A stretch of DNA of 64,000 nt from the NCBI GenBank assembly GCA_028583405.1, contig CM053252.1:40795197-40859196 (forward strand). The letters are read 5' to 3'. The stretch's first letter is position 1; each line of letters opens with the position of its first letter. This document shows positions 44,275 to 55,706 of this stretch, in pieces. Made by a program: the position numbers and the translations under genes. A model generated the notes under the pieces. It was given only the letters and a program-made list of their open reading frames with translations, was not told where the DNA came from and made no database searches. This stretch comes from Pogonophryne albipinna (taxonomy: Eukaryota; Chordata; Actinopteri; Perciformes; Artedidraconidae).

Positions 44275-46414
44275 TCAACTTAAACAAGGCATTTGAAACA
44301 TAACTACTGTCATTCTTTTCCACTGTGTCCGTCCCCCAACATTATATTTAGAGCCCTTTAAACATTTGGGAACAGCCCAACATAACAATTTCTTATGACA
44401 GTGGAGAGAGAGACCAAAATATGTAAAAAAAACTGCGTCCTTGTCTGCTGAGCCACCATACTCGTCCTCTCCCTCCGAGGCATAGGCCAACAGGGGCATT
44501 TGATACGGAGGGGGAGAAGCAGCTTTTCCTTCAATGGTGGAACTGATTAGTCTGACACATAATGAGCGGATGCACGGCACACAACAACAACCACATGTTA
44601 TTAAAATGGCCATAAAAGTAGCTGCAGAAATAAAAAGAGACATTATTAAACCCTTCCATTGACCAAACATGTTAGTAAACCACTCTTCAAGGGGATTGTG
44701 CAGCACATATCCCCAAACATTGAGCAAACACCCCCTTTCTCCACCAGAAGCATATCCAACGCCATCCTATTCTGCACAGCCATAAGGGACGTTGGACCCA
44801 ATTGTTCAGCCAGGCCTTCTACCGCGTCCCTAGTGAGATTGGCCAATCGGAGTATATTGTAATGTACATAGTTGATCCTGTCTAAATTTTTGATAGGGGT
44901 CACAGGGAAGATGGCAGAGATAACTGGCATACTTTCAAACCCTGAAGCTATTTGGTCAGCTAGTTTGTATTCGTCAGGGACCCCTCGTGGGACTCCTATG
45001 GAATCGATGTAGGTGGGAGAGTCGAGGGATAAATCAAACGTGTTTCTGGTGTCCCTTTTAGCCAGTACATGTCTCCTACGGCGGGTAATTAGGTTGGTGT
45101 TGAGGGAGGCTTTAGGGTCCGTGGGCACCAGTTTTTCGCCTAGTAACATTAGGGGTGCATGGAGGCGCACCATAGCACACAATCCTACAGATAGTTCTGG
45201 GATACGGGTGAACAGGCGGGTGCCCCCACAATAATAGTAGAGACCAGCCCTGGCTCAATGTCCTATACTAGTGCTAGACACGGTGTGATTACACCAATCC
45301 GTAGAGACATTTCCTAGGTCAAAACGTGGAGATTTTTGGACCATGGCGAAACATGTGTACCCACCGGCGCCTCTGCTAGGCGTAAATAGGCCTGTCCTAG
45401 TATCATTATCAATTGGAGGGAAAACATTGGCTAGGGTGGTGCAGTTAGGAGGACTAGCCATCTTGGTCAGCTGTAACATACAGTCGTAACCCCAGTTATC
45501 TGTGAGAAACAGGGGCGCAGGGTCAGTGACTAATTGCGGGCGGGCCGTAGCACAGGCTAGGCAATCCCCTGCCATTTGTTCTTGGGCTGTTCGGGCAACC
45601 CATTTTAACCATAGATTGTCATCTGTGTATCCTGTGGCCATTTGGATGACGTCTAGAGGTTGAAGTTGTCTATAATCCCCCGTACATTTATCCGTACATG
45701 TAATTTTAGACAGGTATTTAACCTTAGATGCTGCCTGAGGAAGGTTTTGCTATATTTGAGGAATCTAACAATTTCCGCCGATCGGTAAGATGGCATGTAT
45801 CCCCAGTCATCAGGACCCGAATTTACTAGGACACCGGACCAGGACTCGCAGGAGCAACCGTAGGTGTATGTGACGGACACATAAGAATCGCCTTTGATTC
45901 TATATGTACTGCCTTGGTAAGTGCAAGGACCGCCTTTGACCTTATCTTTGATGCTTCTGTTACATACCGCTGGGGCTAAGCAGACGTATTTGGCTAGGTT
46001 GGAATTGGTTCTGGCGAGGTTTCCGCAGGGGGCAATTTTGCACAGGTCGATTTGTATTATTCCATCACTACCTGCTTGGAAAGTGAAGGTTTGTTTAGGG
46101 GACATTGTGGTAACTACTACCTCATATTGGGCCCGTTTGACCCTAGTTACGGATTCATCTGGCGGGGGAGTGGAGTCTGGGTGGTCAATGGAATCACATA
46201 AGATAAAAATAATGGCAACCGTCACAGTAGAAAACAGGACTAAGCCTGTGAAACATCTCCAGTTCTCATACATGGTTATGCTGTTAGCTCCAATTATTCT
46301 AGTGTCAGTAAAACGTCTATGCTGAGGTATGGTATTAAAACCCCAGTTATTAAGAGTGCTGTGGACCAAGGGGTCATTCAACCTTGACTTTTTTTTAAGG
46401 GTTACAATGTACAT
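44275..46414 (-). pseudogene. ERV-B env, frameshifted
   Basis: Four overlapping minus-strand frames cover an envelope gene. 45653-46414 has a hydrophobic leader (GLVLFSTVTVAIIFILC) and an RVKR basic site. 45255-45641 is surface-like with N-x-S/T sites. 44646-45182 is the transmembrane subunit with a C-x6-CC motif (CSMFGDMCC), the gamma-type signature. 44275-44727 has the membrane anchor (LIMSLFISAATFMAILI), a Cys-rich stretch and a cytoplasmic tail with KAASPPPYQ. Joints near 45640, 45250 and 44700 are stops or frameshifts, so no full envelope is encoded. Confidence 0.85.
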
Positions 46415-46502
46415 ACAGTAGGGCGAACAAATAGACTATTATTCCCAATAGTAGTAGCGACCAACAGGTTATCAGGAAATTCAGGGCTCCTTCAGACATT
46501 TT

Positions 46503-48852
46503 CTATTCTTCTCTGAGGTCCTTCTCCTCCAGTCCGCTGATGGCAGCTTCCGAGTCGTCTGCTGTAGGGATGTCCTCGAGGTCCTTCTCCTCCAGTCCGC
46601 TGACGGCAGCTTCCGAGTCGACCTCCTTGACGAGAGCCAGATCCGTCCTGATGTCGTCTAGGGTCCTTCCAGGTGGTTTCCCCGCCGCACACTGGCTCCA
46701 GTGGTACCAGTTGTCCCCCTTTCCTTCTAGGCGGACGGCATGAGATGTCCTCTGAGTCACTCTGTAGGGGCCGGAGAACCTGGGGTTGAGCCACTTGGGC
46801 CTGATGACCTTCAGCCAGACGAACTCCGCTGTGTTGGCCTCGTGTCTCTCGAGTCCTCCTTTGGCGTCAGCGACCTGTGTGGAAAAGCCTGATACCAGCC
46901 CCTTAAGTTGCTGGAAATAGGGTTTCGAACTCATGACCTCTACTTCCTTTCCTATGCTCAGGGCTCCTGGGCCCGGAAACTGATGGCCATGTGTCAGCTC
47001 AAATGGGGAGAAACCTGTCCCTCGGTTAATAGAACTCCTGATTGACATAAGGGCCAGAGGCAAAGCGTCTAACCATTTCATGCCTGTCTCCTCACATGCT
47101 TTGCTGAGTTTCTGTTTGATGTTCTGGTTCATTCTTTCTACCTTTCCCTGAGATTGGGGGTGATAGACCGCTCCGAAACTGTGTCTTAGTCCTAATGACT
47201 GTTCTACTGTGCGTAGGTCATGGTTCTTGAAATGGCTGCCATTGTCTGACCTCACTTTCCTAGGAAACCCATGTAGTGGAATGTAATGCGTGACTAAAAA
47301 CTTGATCACTGAGTCTGCATCTTCTCTCCTACATGGCATAGCTTCTGGCCAACCTGTGTATGCATCTACTACCACTAGTAAGTACCTGAACCCTCTTACT
47401 TTGTCAATCATGTCAGTGTAGTCAATGATGATTTCTTCTCCTGCCATCTTAGGTAAAGGAAACTTTCCCTGGTGTGGTTTTACAGTGGCTCTGATGTTAT
47501 GGGTTAGGCAAATTACACATTCTTCCAGGTAATTAGCTATCATGTCAGGTAGGTAGGGGTGCCACCAATGAGTGAGGTGTCTGTTCATCTGAGTTTTACC
47601 ACAATGTGTTGGGCCGTGTGCTTCTTTAAGCATTGATCTTACCCATCCTGGGGGTATCACTGGTCTCCCATCTGGGGAGTACCATATCCCGTGTTTGTTG
47701 GTAGCTCCTCTGTCTAACCATACTGTTTTATCCTGAGGAGACCCTGCTGCTTGAGCTTCTTTAAGAGTATCATCTGTTACTGCAGGCAGTAAGTCAGCAG
47801 ATTTTGAGAGCAGCATTTGAAACTGGGGTATATACCCTGCTTTGGCTTTAGCTGCTTTGTCTGCTGCATTGTTACCCCAAGACAAATAGTTGTCTGCCGT
47901 GCTGTGACCTTTGCACTTGAGTAAAGCTAGCTTGTTGGGTAACATTACTGCTTCTGCAAGCCTTTTGATCTCTTTCTCGTGTTTGATGGGGGTATTGGTG
48001 GATGTTACAAATCCTGCTCTCACCCACTGGCGCATTTCCACATGTATGACACCATGGACATATGCTGAGTCAGTATAGATGTTTACATCTTTTTCTTTTC
48101 ATAGCTCTAATGCTGCAATGACTCCCATTACTTCTGCCAACTGTGCTGAGACTTTCCCTGTTACGTTTCCTGCTGCTTTTTCCTCAAACTGTCCCTCAGC
48201 TGTTTGACCCACCACTGCGTAGGCCGCTTGGAGCCCGTTGGTGGGGTGTCTGAAACAACAGCCGTCTGTGAACAGGTTTTCTGCATGTGGCATAGGCTCG
48301 TCTCTGAGATCTATTCTTATCTTCACATCCTGGATGATTCTTTGCTCACACCTATGGGGTTCTCCGCTGTTAATGGTGTCTGCGCTGTTAACTCCCTCAT
48401 GTGTGTAGGTGATGTGTGCTTGTGTCAGAGTTTTCTCTAACCTGGTCTGTCTTGTGGAAGTCATTGTGAATGCACTTGAGTTCACAAAAGAGACAATGCT
48501 ATGTGTTGTCAGTACTGTCAAAGGGTGGCTCATCACAATGTGTGAAATCTTGTTTAAGATACGTGCTGTACCTGCTGCATGTCTTGTGCATGGAGGTTCT
48601 CTATTTTCCACTCTGTCCAGGGTGATACTAATGTACATCAGTATTGACCTACATCCCCCCTTTTTCTGAAATAGAATACCATTTACTGTGTTTTCATTTT
48701 CAGAAACATCAAGGAAACATGGCAATGCATAGGATGCAGAGGCGAGAGAGGTGACCTGGGACATGGATTGTTTGAGAGAAATGAACGCAGCTTCTGCAGC
48801 TTGTGTCCAGTCCAGTGTGGCAGTGAGATTGCGCATGCCATGGGTCATTGAC
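46503..48852 (-). pseudogene. ERV-B pol, RNase H and integrase part
   Basis: 48042-48852 encodes the RT connection and RNase H (LFTDGCCF, ALEL, YTDSAYVHG acids). It is broken by a single TGA just after ALEL near 48099. The downstream frame (46503-48041) has the rest of RNase H, an HH-CC domain (HGPTHC .. CVICL), then integrase with all three catalytic acids in DYTDMID, RSDNGSHF and GKVERMNQ, and a beta-barrel (GPYRVTQR..NWYHWS). The C-terminus contains repeated VSGLEEKDLE-type segments. The RT N-terminal part of pol lies beyond the 4.9-kb insertion, at 53793-54935. Confidence 0.9.
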
Positions 48853-49789
48853 GGATAAGACTTTTGAATAGGCCAATTTTTAAATACAAAAAATAAGGAT
48901 ATATTTGGCCATTGTTCAAACATTTGGAATGTAGTGTACACATGCATTTATGCAAAACCGCCAAATTAAGAGATTTTAGTGTTTTTAAAGTTGAATTAAT
49001 AGGACATGGCCTTAATAAAAGTCATTTGGGGCGACCGTAATTTATCCCAAAATGAATATATTTCCTTAAGATTACTAATATTTTAACAGGTATCAGTAAT
49101 TACATATACATCTTAAGAAAGACAGGCTTGTGTGCCCTTTAATTTTTTGTAAACCATGATTTCACAAGTTTATTCTATAATGGCAGTGTCTCCCTCGTAA
49201 TGCAGTTACAATACCCATCTTTGCTCTAAAACCCATAAAACTGATTTAAAATGTGTACAGATAGTATCCACTTAAGCATAGTATACCATTGATTAATATT
49301 TGATCCAAAACTGATGGATATTCTATTTTTAATTTAGTACCGTTATTGACAATCATTGGTTACCCCGCATGACAGATGGTCGCCCCAAATGATGAAAAAA
49401 CCGCAGGTAGTTAAAAGTCTATTTAAAATGTACACAATACTGTTCAGACGAAAGAAAACTGAACAAAGTTTTTATTACAATAAAAAAGAACATTCAAATA
49501 TTAAACATTAACATAACATTTTAATTCAAAACATTAAACATTTAAAAAGTTAAAGTGCAATGCACATTACATGCATCAGGAACGTTGCATGAACTTTGCA
49601 GAAACAAACATTTCACAAATTTCTCTCTCTCTCTCTCTCATTTTATCTAAACAGTATAGAGCAGGGATCACCAACTACATTTGTCCAAGGGCCAAAATGT
49701 ATCCAATAGACACTATCGCGGGCCGGGGGGGTACAGGTACTGCATAAAGCTTAGCAGACTCTTCACGCTAACGAAGGATCACTTCTAGG

Positions 49790-50718
49790 CAGGGTTGGGA
49801 GGGTTACTTTGTAAATGTAATCAGTTACTGATTACTGAATACATGCTCTGAAAGTAATCAGAATACAGTTGCAGTTATGTGTCTTATAAAAGTAACGTGT
49901 TCAGGTTACTTTTAGAATACTTTTGGAAAACTTTCTTTTTCCATAACAGATGGGTATGTTTTGGTGAGCAGGAGACACTTGTTTTACTGTTTTAATGGCT
50001 TATCAAGAACTCAAACACAACATCTTGGTGTCATTCTGGACAGCTCCCTCTCATCTGCACCCCACATAAAAAACATCACCCGGACTGCATTCTCCTACTG
50101 TAAACCTTTCCTTAGAATATGTTATGAATTGTAAGGTGTCCTTGGGTGCTTTGAAAGGCGCCCCTAAATAGAATGAATTATCATTATTATTTATTATTAT
50201 TATCTGAAACGATGTAATAACTTTTAAAACTTGTTCCAGTCACTTGCCCCATGCATTCAGCAGCAGCAGGCCATTCACTTTGATTTGATCCCGTTATAAA
50301 TGTCATCATTTCGACAATAAAGAAATGCTACATCAACGTTATCTTGCACATTTTATCGAACCATCTCCGTTTCTAACTTTCAATATATTTTAAAAGAGAT
50401 CTCTCTCTCTCTCATCTGCGTGCGGGGGCGGGGCCTCACAGACACGCTGCATCTCTCTCTCGCTCACAGACATGCTGCAGCGCCGTGCAGTGTGCACACA
50501 GTTCTGCCGGTAATGAATATTACATTTTGTGAGGAAACTTTTCCACCAATAATTCCAATAAGTATTCCAAAATGTATTCACTTCAGGTTTACGAAAGTAA
50601 CTGTAATCAGATTACTCGTTTTTCAAATGTAACGCCAGCTGAATACAGTTAGCCTATTTGATTTTTGTATTCTGATTACGTAACGCCGTTACATATATTC
50701 CGTTACAACCCAACCCTG
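49790..50718. mobile_element. Second-level nested hAT-like element
   Basis: Ends CAGGGTTGGGAGGGTTAC .. TTACAACCCAACCCTG with 8-bp target-site duplication CTTCTAGG (49782-49789, 50719-50726). Both ends carry repeated GTAATCAGATTAC-like motifs. Confidence 0.92.
50018..50210 (+). mobile_element. 5'-truncated LINE fragment
   Basis: Encodes LGVILDSSLSSAPHIKNITR, a stretch typical of the end of the RT region of L2/Rex-type LINEs, followed by a 3' tail GGTGCTTTGAAAGGCGCCCC and a TTATTATTA repeat. It lies inside the nested hAT-like element. Confidence 0.7.
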
Positions 50719-51157
50719 CTTCTAGGCTACTGTCCCGCAGCTCCTGCCTCTCTGTTGGACTCTGTCGCAGCGGGGCTGCTGCTGTGGTGCGGAGCGCACA
50801 AAGCAGACTCTTCACAAGAAGGATCACTTCTTCTTCTTCAAGGAAGGGAAGGTTTCGCAGTACGCAGTCTACTGTCCCGCAGCTGCTGCCTCTCTGTTGG
50901 ACTCCGGTACTGCACCTTACTCACGAGACGTTGTAAAAAAAAAATGGGTGGGGGGCGAACGCAGTAACCACTCCGCCAACGCCACAGTCACCCCCGTCGT
51001 GCGGGCCGGATGAGAATGTCTGGCGGGCCGGATGTGGCCCGCGGGCCGCCAGTTGGTGGTCACTGGTATAGAGGAAGACTGCAGGAGAAAAAGAGAGAGA
51101 TCAGAGAGAGACACAAAAAAAAATTGTGTGTAATTTGTTGGGGATCAAAATTTGTTT

Positions 51158-51597
51158 TCACTTTTCACTCAGGGTAGCCCTTTCTTTTGCCCTCGTCTCA
51201 CTTTTTGTGGCTCTTTCCTTTTCTTTTTTCATCTTTGCTAGTTTTTTCTTCAGATTTATGTTCTGCTTTCTTAGTTTATGGTTCTCAGCCTGCAGTCTTT
51301 TACAATGTTTCTCTGCTGATGTATTCTCTCTCTGTCCTCTCTCTGGTGTGGAGGACACCGGTGAATTAAAATCCTCATGAGGTAGGGGATCCACCACAGC
51401 TTGCCCTGGATTCTCTTGCTGCTCTTGGATTACTGGATGGAGGTGTCAGGTCCAACATCGCCTTTTCCATCTTTTTCCTTCCTCTGTAACCTCTGGATGC
51501 AGCGTTCCACTTGTCTCTCTGTTTTTTTTTCTCCCTCTCTGAAATCTCATCCGACTTCAAATATGGAATCTTGCCCTGTTGTTTTCTTCTATGGTAG
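51158..51597 (-). pseudogene. Basic/coiled-coil protein gene, downstream exon(s)
   Basis: Minus-strand exon beginning at an acceptor (TTTCAG, 51598-51603) with YHRRKQQGKIPYLKSDEISE, then a basic run (REKKKQRDKWNAASRGYRGR). After a frameshift or small intron near 51420 comes HEDFNSPVSSTPERGQRENT and a strongly predicted coiled coil (LQAENHKLRKQNINLKKKLA) rich in Lys/Glu. It resembles bZIP-like architecture, but no heptad of a known family is assigned. It belongs to the 4.9-kb transposon and could be an accessory DNA-binding protein. Confidence 0.5.
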
Positions 51598-51742
51598 CTG
51601 AAACAATAGTGTATAATGTTATACTGATTCTGGTGGGCTAAATCACAAACAAATTTAAGTTCAATATATTACAGAAAAGGTTATTCCTAATCCTACTAAC
51701 ATGACAGTTTGAAATACACCAGAGAAAGATAATGATAATAAT

Positions 51743-52540
51743 TAGGGATGTCCCGATCACATTTTTTTGCTCCCGATCCGATTCCGATCATTTGATTTTG
51801 ACAATCTGCCGATACCGATTTTTCCCGATCCGATCTTTATGCAATGCATTAAGAGAAAAAAAAGGTAACAGATAACGGCTGGTCATCCAACGCGATGAGT
51901 TCAGCTATCTTGGCTGTTATTTGTTTGGCCTTTTCACTGTTCTGGGGCAGTTTCTCTTTCCTTTTAAAAGTCTCTGAAAGTGTCGGTTGTTTCAGTGCCG
52001 TTACCTGAGTGGCCGCTGTGTACTCGTCCTGTTGTTGTTGGTGTTTGTTTCTCAGGTGGCGTATTAGATTGGTCGTGTTGAACGTAGCTCTGTTCTTTCC
52101 ACCACGCGGAACCTCCGCCTTGCAAACATTGCATCTGGCTGTTACACTGCCTTCGCTTTCAATTTTATAATACTTCCAAACTCCTGACATTTTCTCTGTC
52201 CCGAGTCCCGAGTCACCAGCTGAACGTAGCCTCTTGTTAGCTTACTGCTAGACACTGCGCGCCCACTCTGTTGCCAGCTTTGAGAGAAATAAGCAACCAG
52301 GTCTATGAAAACAAGCCCAAAAGAAGCAACACATACATGATGTTGTGTCATTTCAAACCAAAACTAAGGCCTCAGGATGACTTTAAGACGTGAACATGGT
52401 CATTTTTGTTTTGTAACATTAAATAAAAAAAAATAAAAAAAAATCCCGATCCCCGATTTTTTTTCTCCCGATCCCGATCTTTTGAAAATCACGTGATCGG
52501 CTCCGATCCCCGATCATGTGATCGGATCGGGACATCTCTA
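51743..52540. mobile_element. BED-finger hAT element (copy 3)
   Basis: Same family as 17668-18466, with terminal repeats TAGGGATGTCCCGATC / GATCGGGACATCTCTA and its own 8-bp duplication ATAATAAT (51735-51742, 52541-52548). Substitutions relative to copy 1 show an independent insertion. It lies in the intron of the basic/coiled-coil gene. Confidence 0.93.
51849..52190 (-). CDS. BED-finger ORF of hAT copy 3
   Basis: 113 codons, the same protein as in copy 1 (MSGVWKYYKIESEGS), with the zinc-binding residues CNVCKAEV .. HLRNKH intact and an in-frame addition (QQQ) after the finger. It again stops at the terminal repeat without a catalytic core. Confidence 0.65.
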   Translation of the reverse strand: MSGVWKYYKIESEGSVTARCNVCKAEVPRGGKNRATFNTTNLIRHLRNKHQQQQDEYTAATQVTALKQPTLSETFKRKEKLPQNSEKAKQITAKIAELIALDDQPLSVTFFFS

Positions 52541-52665
52541 ATAATAATAATAATTCATTTATTTTGTATAGCACTTTTCAATGCCCCAAAGTCACTGACA
52601 ATAGGCAAAAAAAACAAAGAAACAGAGAAACATAGATATACTACATGTTACATATAGTTTTTTAC

Positions 52666-52763
52666 CTTTCTCTTTTCCTGGCAAGATAGTCGGCTCTTAC
52701 TGTAGGGTCTGCATTGACCCGCTGCCTGGAGCAAGCAGTCTTCTCTTTGCTTGTTTTTGCCAT
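52666..52763 (-). CDS. Basic/coiled-coil protein gene, first exon
   Basis: Minus-strand ATG at 52763, reading MAKTSKEKTACSRQRVNADP, then TVRADYLARKRE, up to a GT donor (52664-52665). It joins in frame to the exon starting at 51597. The basic, Arg-rich start together with the next exon suggests a nucleic-acid-binding protein. No family is named with confidence. Confidence 0.5.
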
Positions 52764-53792
52764 CTAGAAAATAGGCTAAACTAGTTAAACATGACTAATA
52801 CATGTACAATTACCTAAATGGAATGTCATGCTATACAGTTTTTAAATATTTCTCATAAGATTGTACAAAAAAATAAATGTACTGAAAATTTGACTGAAAA
52901 TTTGAAAAATATATGTTAAAGTATACAAAGAGTTATGATAAAACAAAGAACTTTATGTATATAAAACATGAATACAATATAAATATACAGAAACTACAAA
53001 TACAGGACATATATCTATCATCTAAAACACTCAGCAGTGGTCGCCCCACATGATACTCGCCCAGATGATGTTTTCAAGGTCAGTCAAATATTACAGGCTA
53101 ACCGTTAGCTACAGAAACCAAACTAGCTAGCTCTTACCACATGTCACTATCAAATTCATCATCAAAATATAGATTTTCAGATAAAACGTATTATTCACAG
53201 TTTTGGGGCGGTCGTCCCACAAGACATCCAAAAGTGGCAAGTACATTACAGCAGTTAAAAAAGAGATTTTTTTGCAAATATGAAAGAGACTTACTAACCT
53301 GCCAGTTGTTTCTCTGGGTCCCTCACATGTGACTGGCTGATGCAACATCCTGTCCTTGAGGTGGTTTCAAAATAAAAGTCCCACAATTGTGTTTTCTTGA
53401 TGGTCGCCCCAGATGATATTTCATAAAATTAACATATACGGACAACATTCGTTTGTATATTATGATGGAACTATATGTGCAAATGCTTCATAATTTTGTC
53501 AATGAATGCAAAACATGTTTGAAATTATGCCAAATAGGGCAAGGGAAATATTTAAATAGATTTAAAGTGATTTTAAGCCGGTTGTCCAAATAGAAGTCAA
53601 TGCTGGACGGTCGTCCCACATGGACATTTGACACTTCAGATAGCAGAAAAATGACCAATACCTCAAATGTTTGGAGAAGTTAAAGTGGGTATGTATATGG
53701 GGAAGGTATTAGAGATACATGTTATCTTTTTATGAATTGTAATGTTTTTTTTAAGGTAAAAAATTCAGTTGGACAGAAAAAATAGGCGTCAC

Positions 53793-54935
53793 GTCATTGA
53801 CCCATCCTTCTCATTGATCAGTGTTCTTAGTACAGCTGTTCTTGGGTTATACTCTGGGATGTAGTGTCTGCTGTAGCCTGTGAGACCCAGAAAAGATAGC
53901 ATGTTTTTGACTGTCTTGGGTTTGGGGTGGTGTAATATGTTTTCTTGATGTGCTGCTGACATGCCTGTACCTGCTGGAGAGATAACTCTGCCCAAAAATG
54001 TCACCTCTTTACGGGTGCATTGTAGCTTTTTCTTGGAGACCTTGAACCCTGTTGCGTGGAGGCGAACCAGTAGGTTCCTGGTGGCCTCTAAACAAGAGGC
54101 TGCGGAGGGTGCTGCAATGAGAAGGTCATCTACATACTGGATCAATACCACCCCCTCTGGCAATGAAACGCCATCTAGCTGTTCCCTGAGTATTTTGTTA
54201 AATATTCCTGGAGACAAACTGAAGCCTTGGGGTAGTCTTGTGTACTGTAGTTCCCCCCCCCCCCCCCATTCTAAATGAAAAAATAGGTCTCATACTCTCT
54301 GCTAGAGGTATGCAGAAGAAAGCGTTGGCCAGGTCAATACAGGTGAACCATGTATGTTCAGGTGAGATATTACAGATAGCCGTGTATGGGTTAGGCACTG
54401 GTACCAGAGCTGTAGTCGTGATAGCATTAATGGTCCTCAAATCATGAGCCATCCTATACTCCCCGCTAGGTTTTGATACCGGGAGTATTGGAGTGTTCCA
54501 CTCGCTTTTTGAGGGTTCCAACACCCCTACCCTTTTTAGTCCCTCAACTACCTTGCTGATATCCCCTTTGGCCTGTGGTTTAACAGGGTACTGTGATAGA
54601 TTTATAGGCATAGAGCTGCTCACCTCAAATGTTATTGGTGCAGCCTTTGAGCAGAAACCTACGTCATGAGAGTCAGATGACCACAGGTCAGGTGGGAGGT
54701 CACGCAACATGTCATCAGTGAATGAATGGTCAGTCCTCTCTCTACCATGATGTCTATCCACTTCGTGTCTCTCCATGAAGATGCGTTCTTGAGTGCAGAT
54801 TTTTAGAGCATAAGCTTTGTGTGAAGGAGAGAATGTGAGTGCTGCTATTTGTGTTGGTTCCCAATCCTCGACTTTTAGCAGTGTTTTGACCATAGGACCA
54901 AGTTCCTTAGCTTCATAGCCCTTTCTGATAGCTAA
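53793..54935 (-). pseudogene. ERV-B reverse transcriptase, frameshifted
   Basis: 54198-54893 carries fingers and palm (GLKRVGVLEPSKSEWNTPIL, RMAHDLRTINA, CIDLANAFFCIPLA with the first Asp). The frame is lost in a run of about 14 C (plus strand 54247-54260) and resumes at 53789-54217 with VLIQYVDDLLIAAPS, the YxDD active site, and the thumb. A single in-frame TAA near 54934 separates it from the protease frame. The homopolymer could be a sequencing error. The 4.9-kb transposon cuts the gene at 53793. Confidence 0.9.
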
Positions 54936-55706
54936 TTAAATGTGTGGTGTAGCTTCAGCTGTCATACGGTACCAATAGTGTTGTTCATCAGTGAGTTCAA
55001 CAGATGCAGCCACCCCCGCTTGTCCCACAAATAAATTGGTTGTGGTTACGTCCCAAATGGACATAGCCACCTCTTTGTCATATGCATATGCATAACTTTG
55101 GTCGTCTTTTCTATCATAATTTAGCGTCAGATGGGGAGGGTCTGGAGGGGAACCATAAGGCCTGAGGAGGTTAATCCACGGCTTCCATTGTTGAAAAATG
55201 GAAAATAGTCCTGGTGTCTTGTCTTGGGGCCGGTCGAGCAACCCCCAGTATATAGTGTCATACTGAGTTGCGTCTGCTTCAGTGGATTGGCCCAACAACA
55301 TCTGAGAACCTGACTTTATGGTGGATATTGAACAATTGAGGCAAGTGCCATCTGGAAATGATATTATTAGTCCATCGGGGGAACAGAGGATGGAGGCATT
55401 AGCTTTGATAAGAACATCCCTTCCCATGAGGTTAGCCGGACTTTGGGGTGCCAGAATGTACTGATGGAAAAATATCTGGCCTGCTATTTTGGTGGTTAAT
55501 GGTGTAGAGAGCGGTACTCGCTCTATTTCTCCCGAAAACCCTATGACTGAGACTTTATTACTTGAAATGGACGTGTTGAACACGGGGGAGTTGATAGTTG
55601 AATATCTAGCTCCTGAATCAACAAGGAATGATAGCTTCGAGTTTTTTACAGTCATGTCCATGTAAGGATCCGCCAGGCCCATACATTCTGGGTTCCCTGG
55701 GCGACC
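54936..55706 (-). CDS. ERV-B protease and pol N-terminal region
   Basis: Open frame with the aspartic protease core FLVDSGARYST and flap/hydrophobic segments (ANLMGRDVLIKA). It follows gag in the same frame after a single TGA (55707-55709). Downstream the region WGLLDRPQDKTPGLFSIFQQ leads to RT. The protease would process Gag and Pol. The frame here is uninterrupted up to TAA 54936-54938. Confidence 0.85.
   Translation of the reverse strand, partial: GRPGNPECMGLADPYMDMTVKNSKLSFLVDSGARYSTINSPVFNTSISSNKVSVIGFSGEIERVPLSTPLTTKIAGQIFFHQYILAPQSPANLMGRDVLIKANASILCSPDGLIISFPDGTCLNCSISTIKSGSQMLLGQSTEADATQYDTIYWGLLDRPQDKTPGLFSIFQQWKPWINLLRPYGSPPDPPHLTLNYDRKDDQSYAYAYDKEVAMSIWDVTTTNLFVGQAGVAASVELTDEQHYWYRMTAEATPHI

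Larger units (their letters stand above)
49662..51065. mobile_element. hAT element nested in the 4.9-kb transposon
   Basis: Ends CAGGGATCACCAACTACAT .. GCCAGTTGGTGGTCACTG with 8-bp target-site duplication GTATAGAG (49654-49661, 51066-51073). The subterminal region has GCGGGCCGG motifs. No transposase. Confidence 0.9.
48853..53792. mobile_element. 4.9-kb unclassified DNA transposon inserted in ERV-B pol
   Basis: Flanked by a perfect 9-bp duplication GTCATTGAC (48844-48852 and 53793-53801); without it the pol frame is continuous (SMTHGMRNL). I see no clear terminal inverted repeats. A motif GGTCGCCCCAVATGA occurs near both ends (49023 inverted, 49379, 53039, 53402, with variants at 53209 and 53608). 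The interior holds a small basic/coiled-coil gene on the minus strand and several nested elements. No transposase was recognised. Confidence 0.75.
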
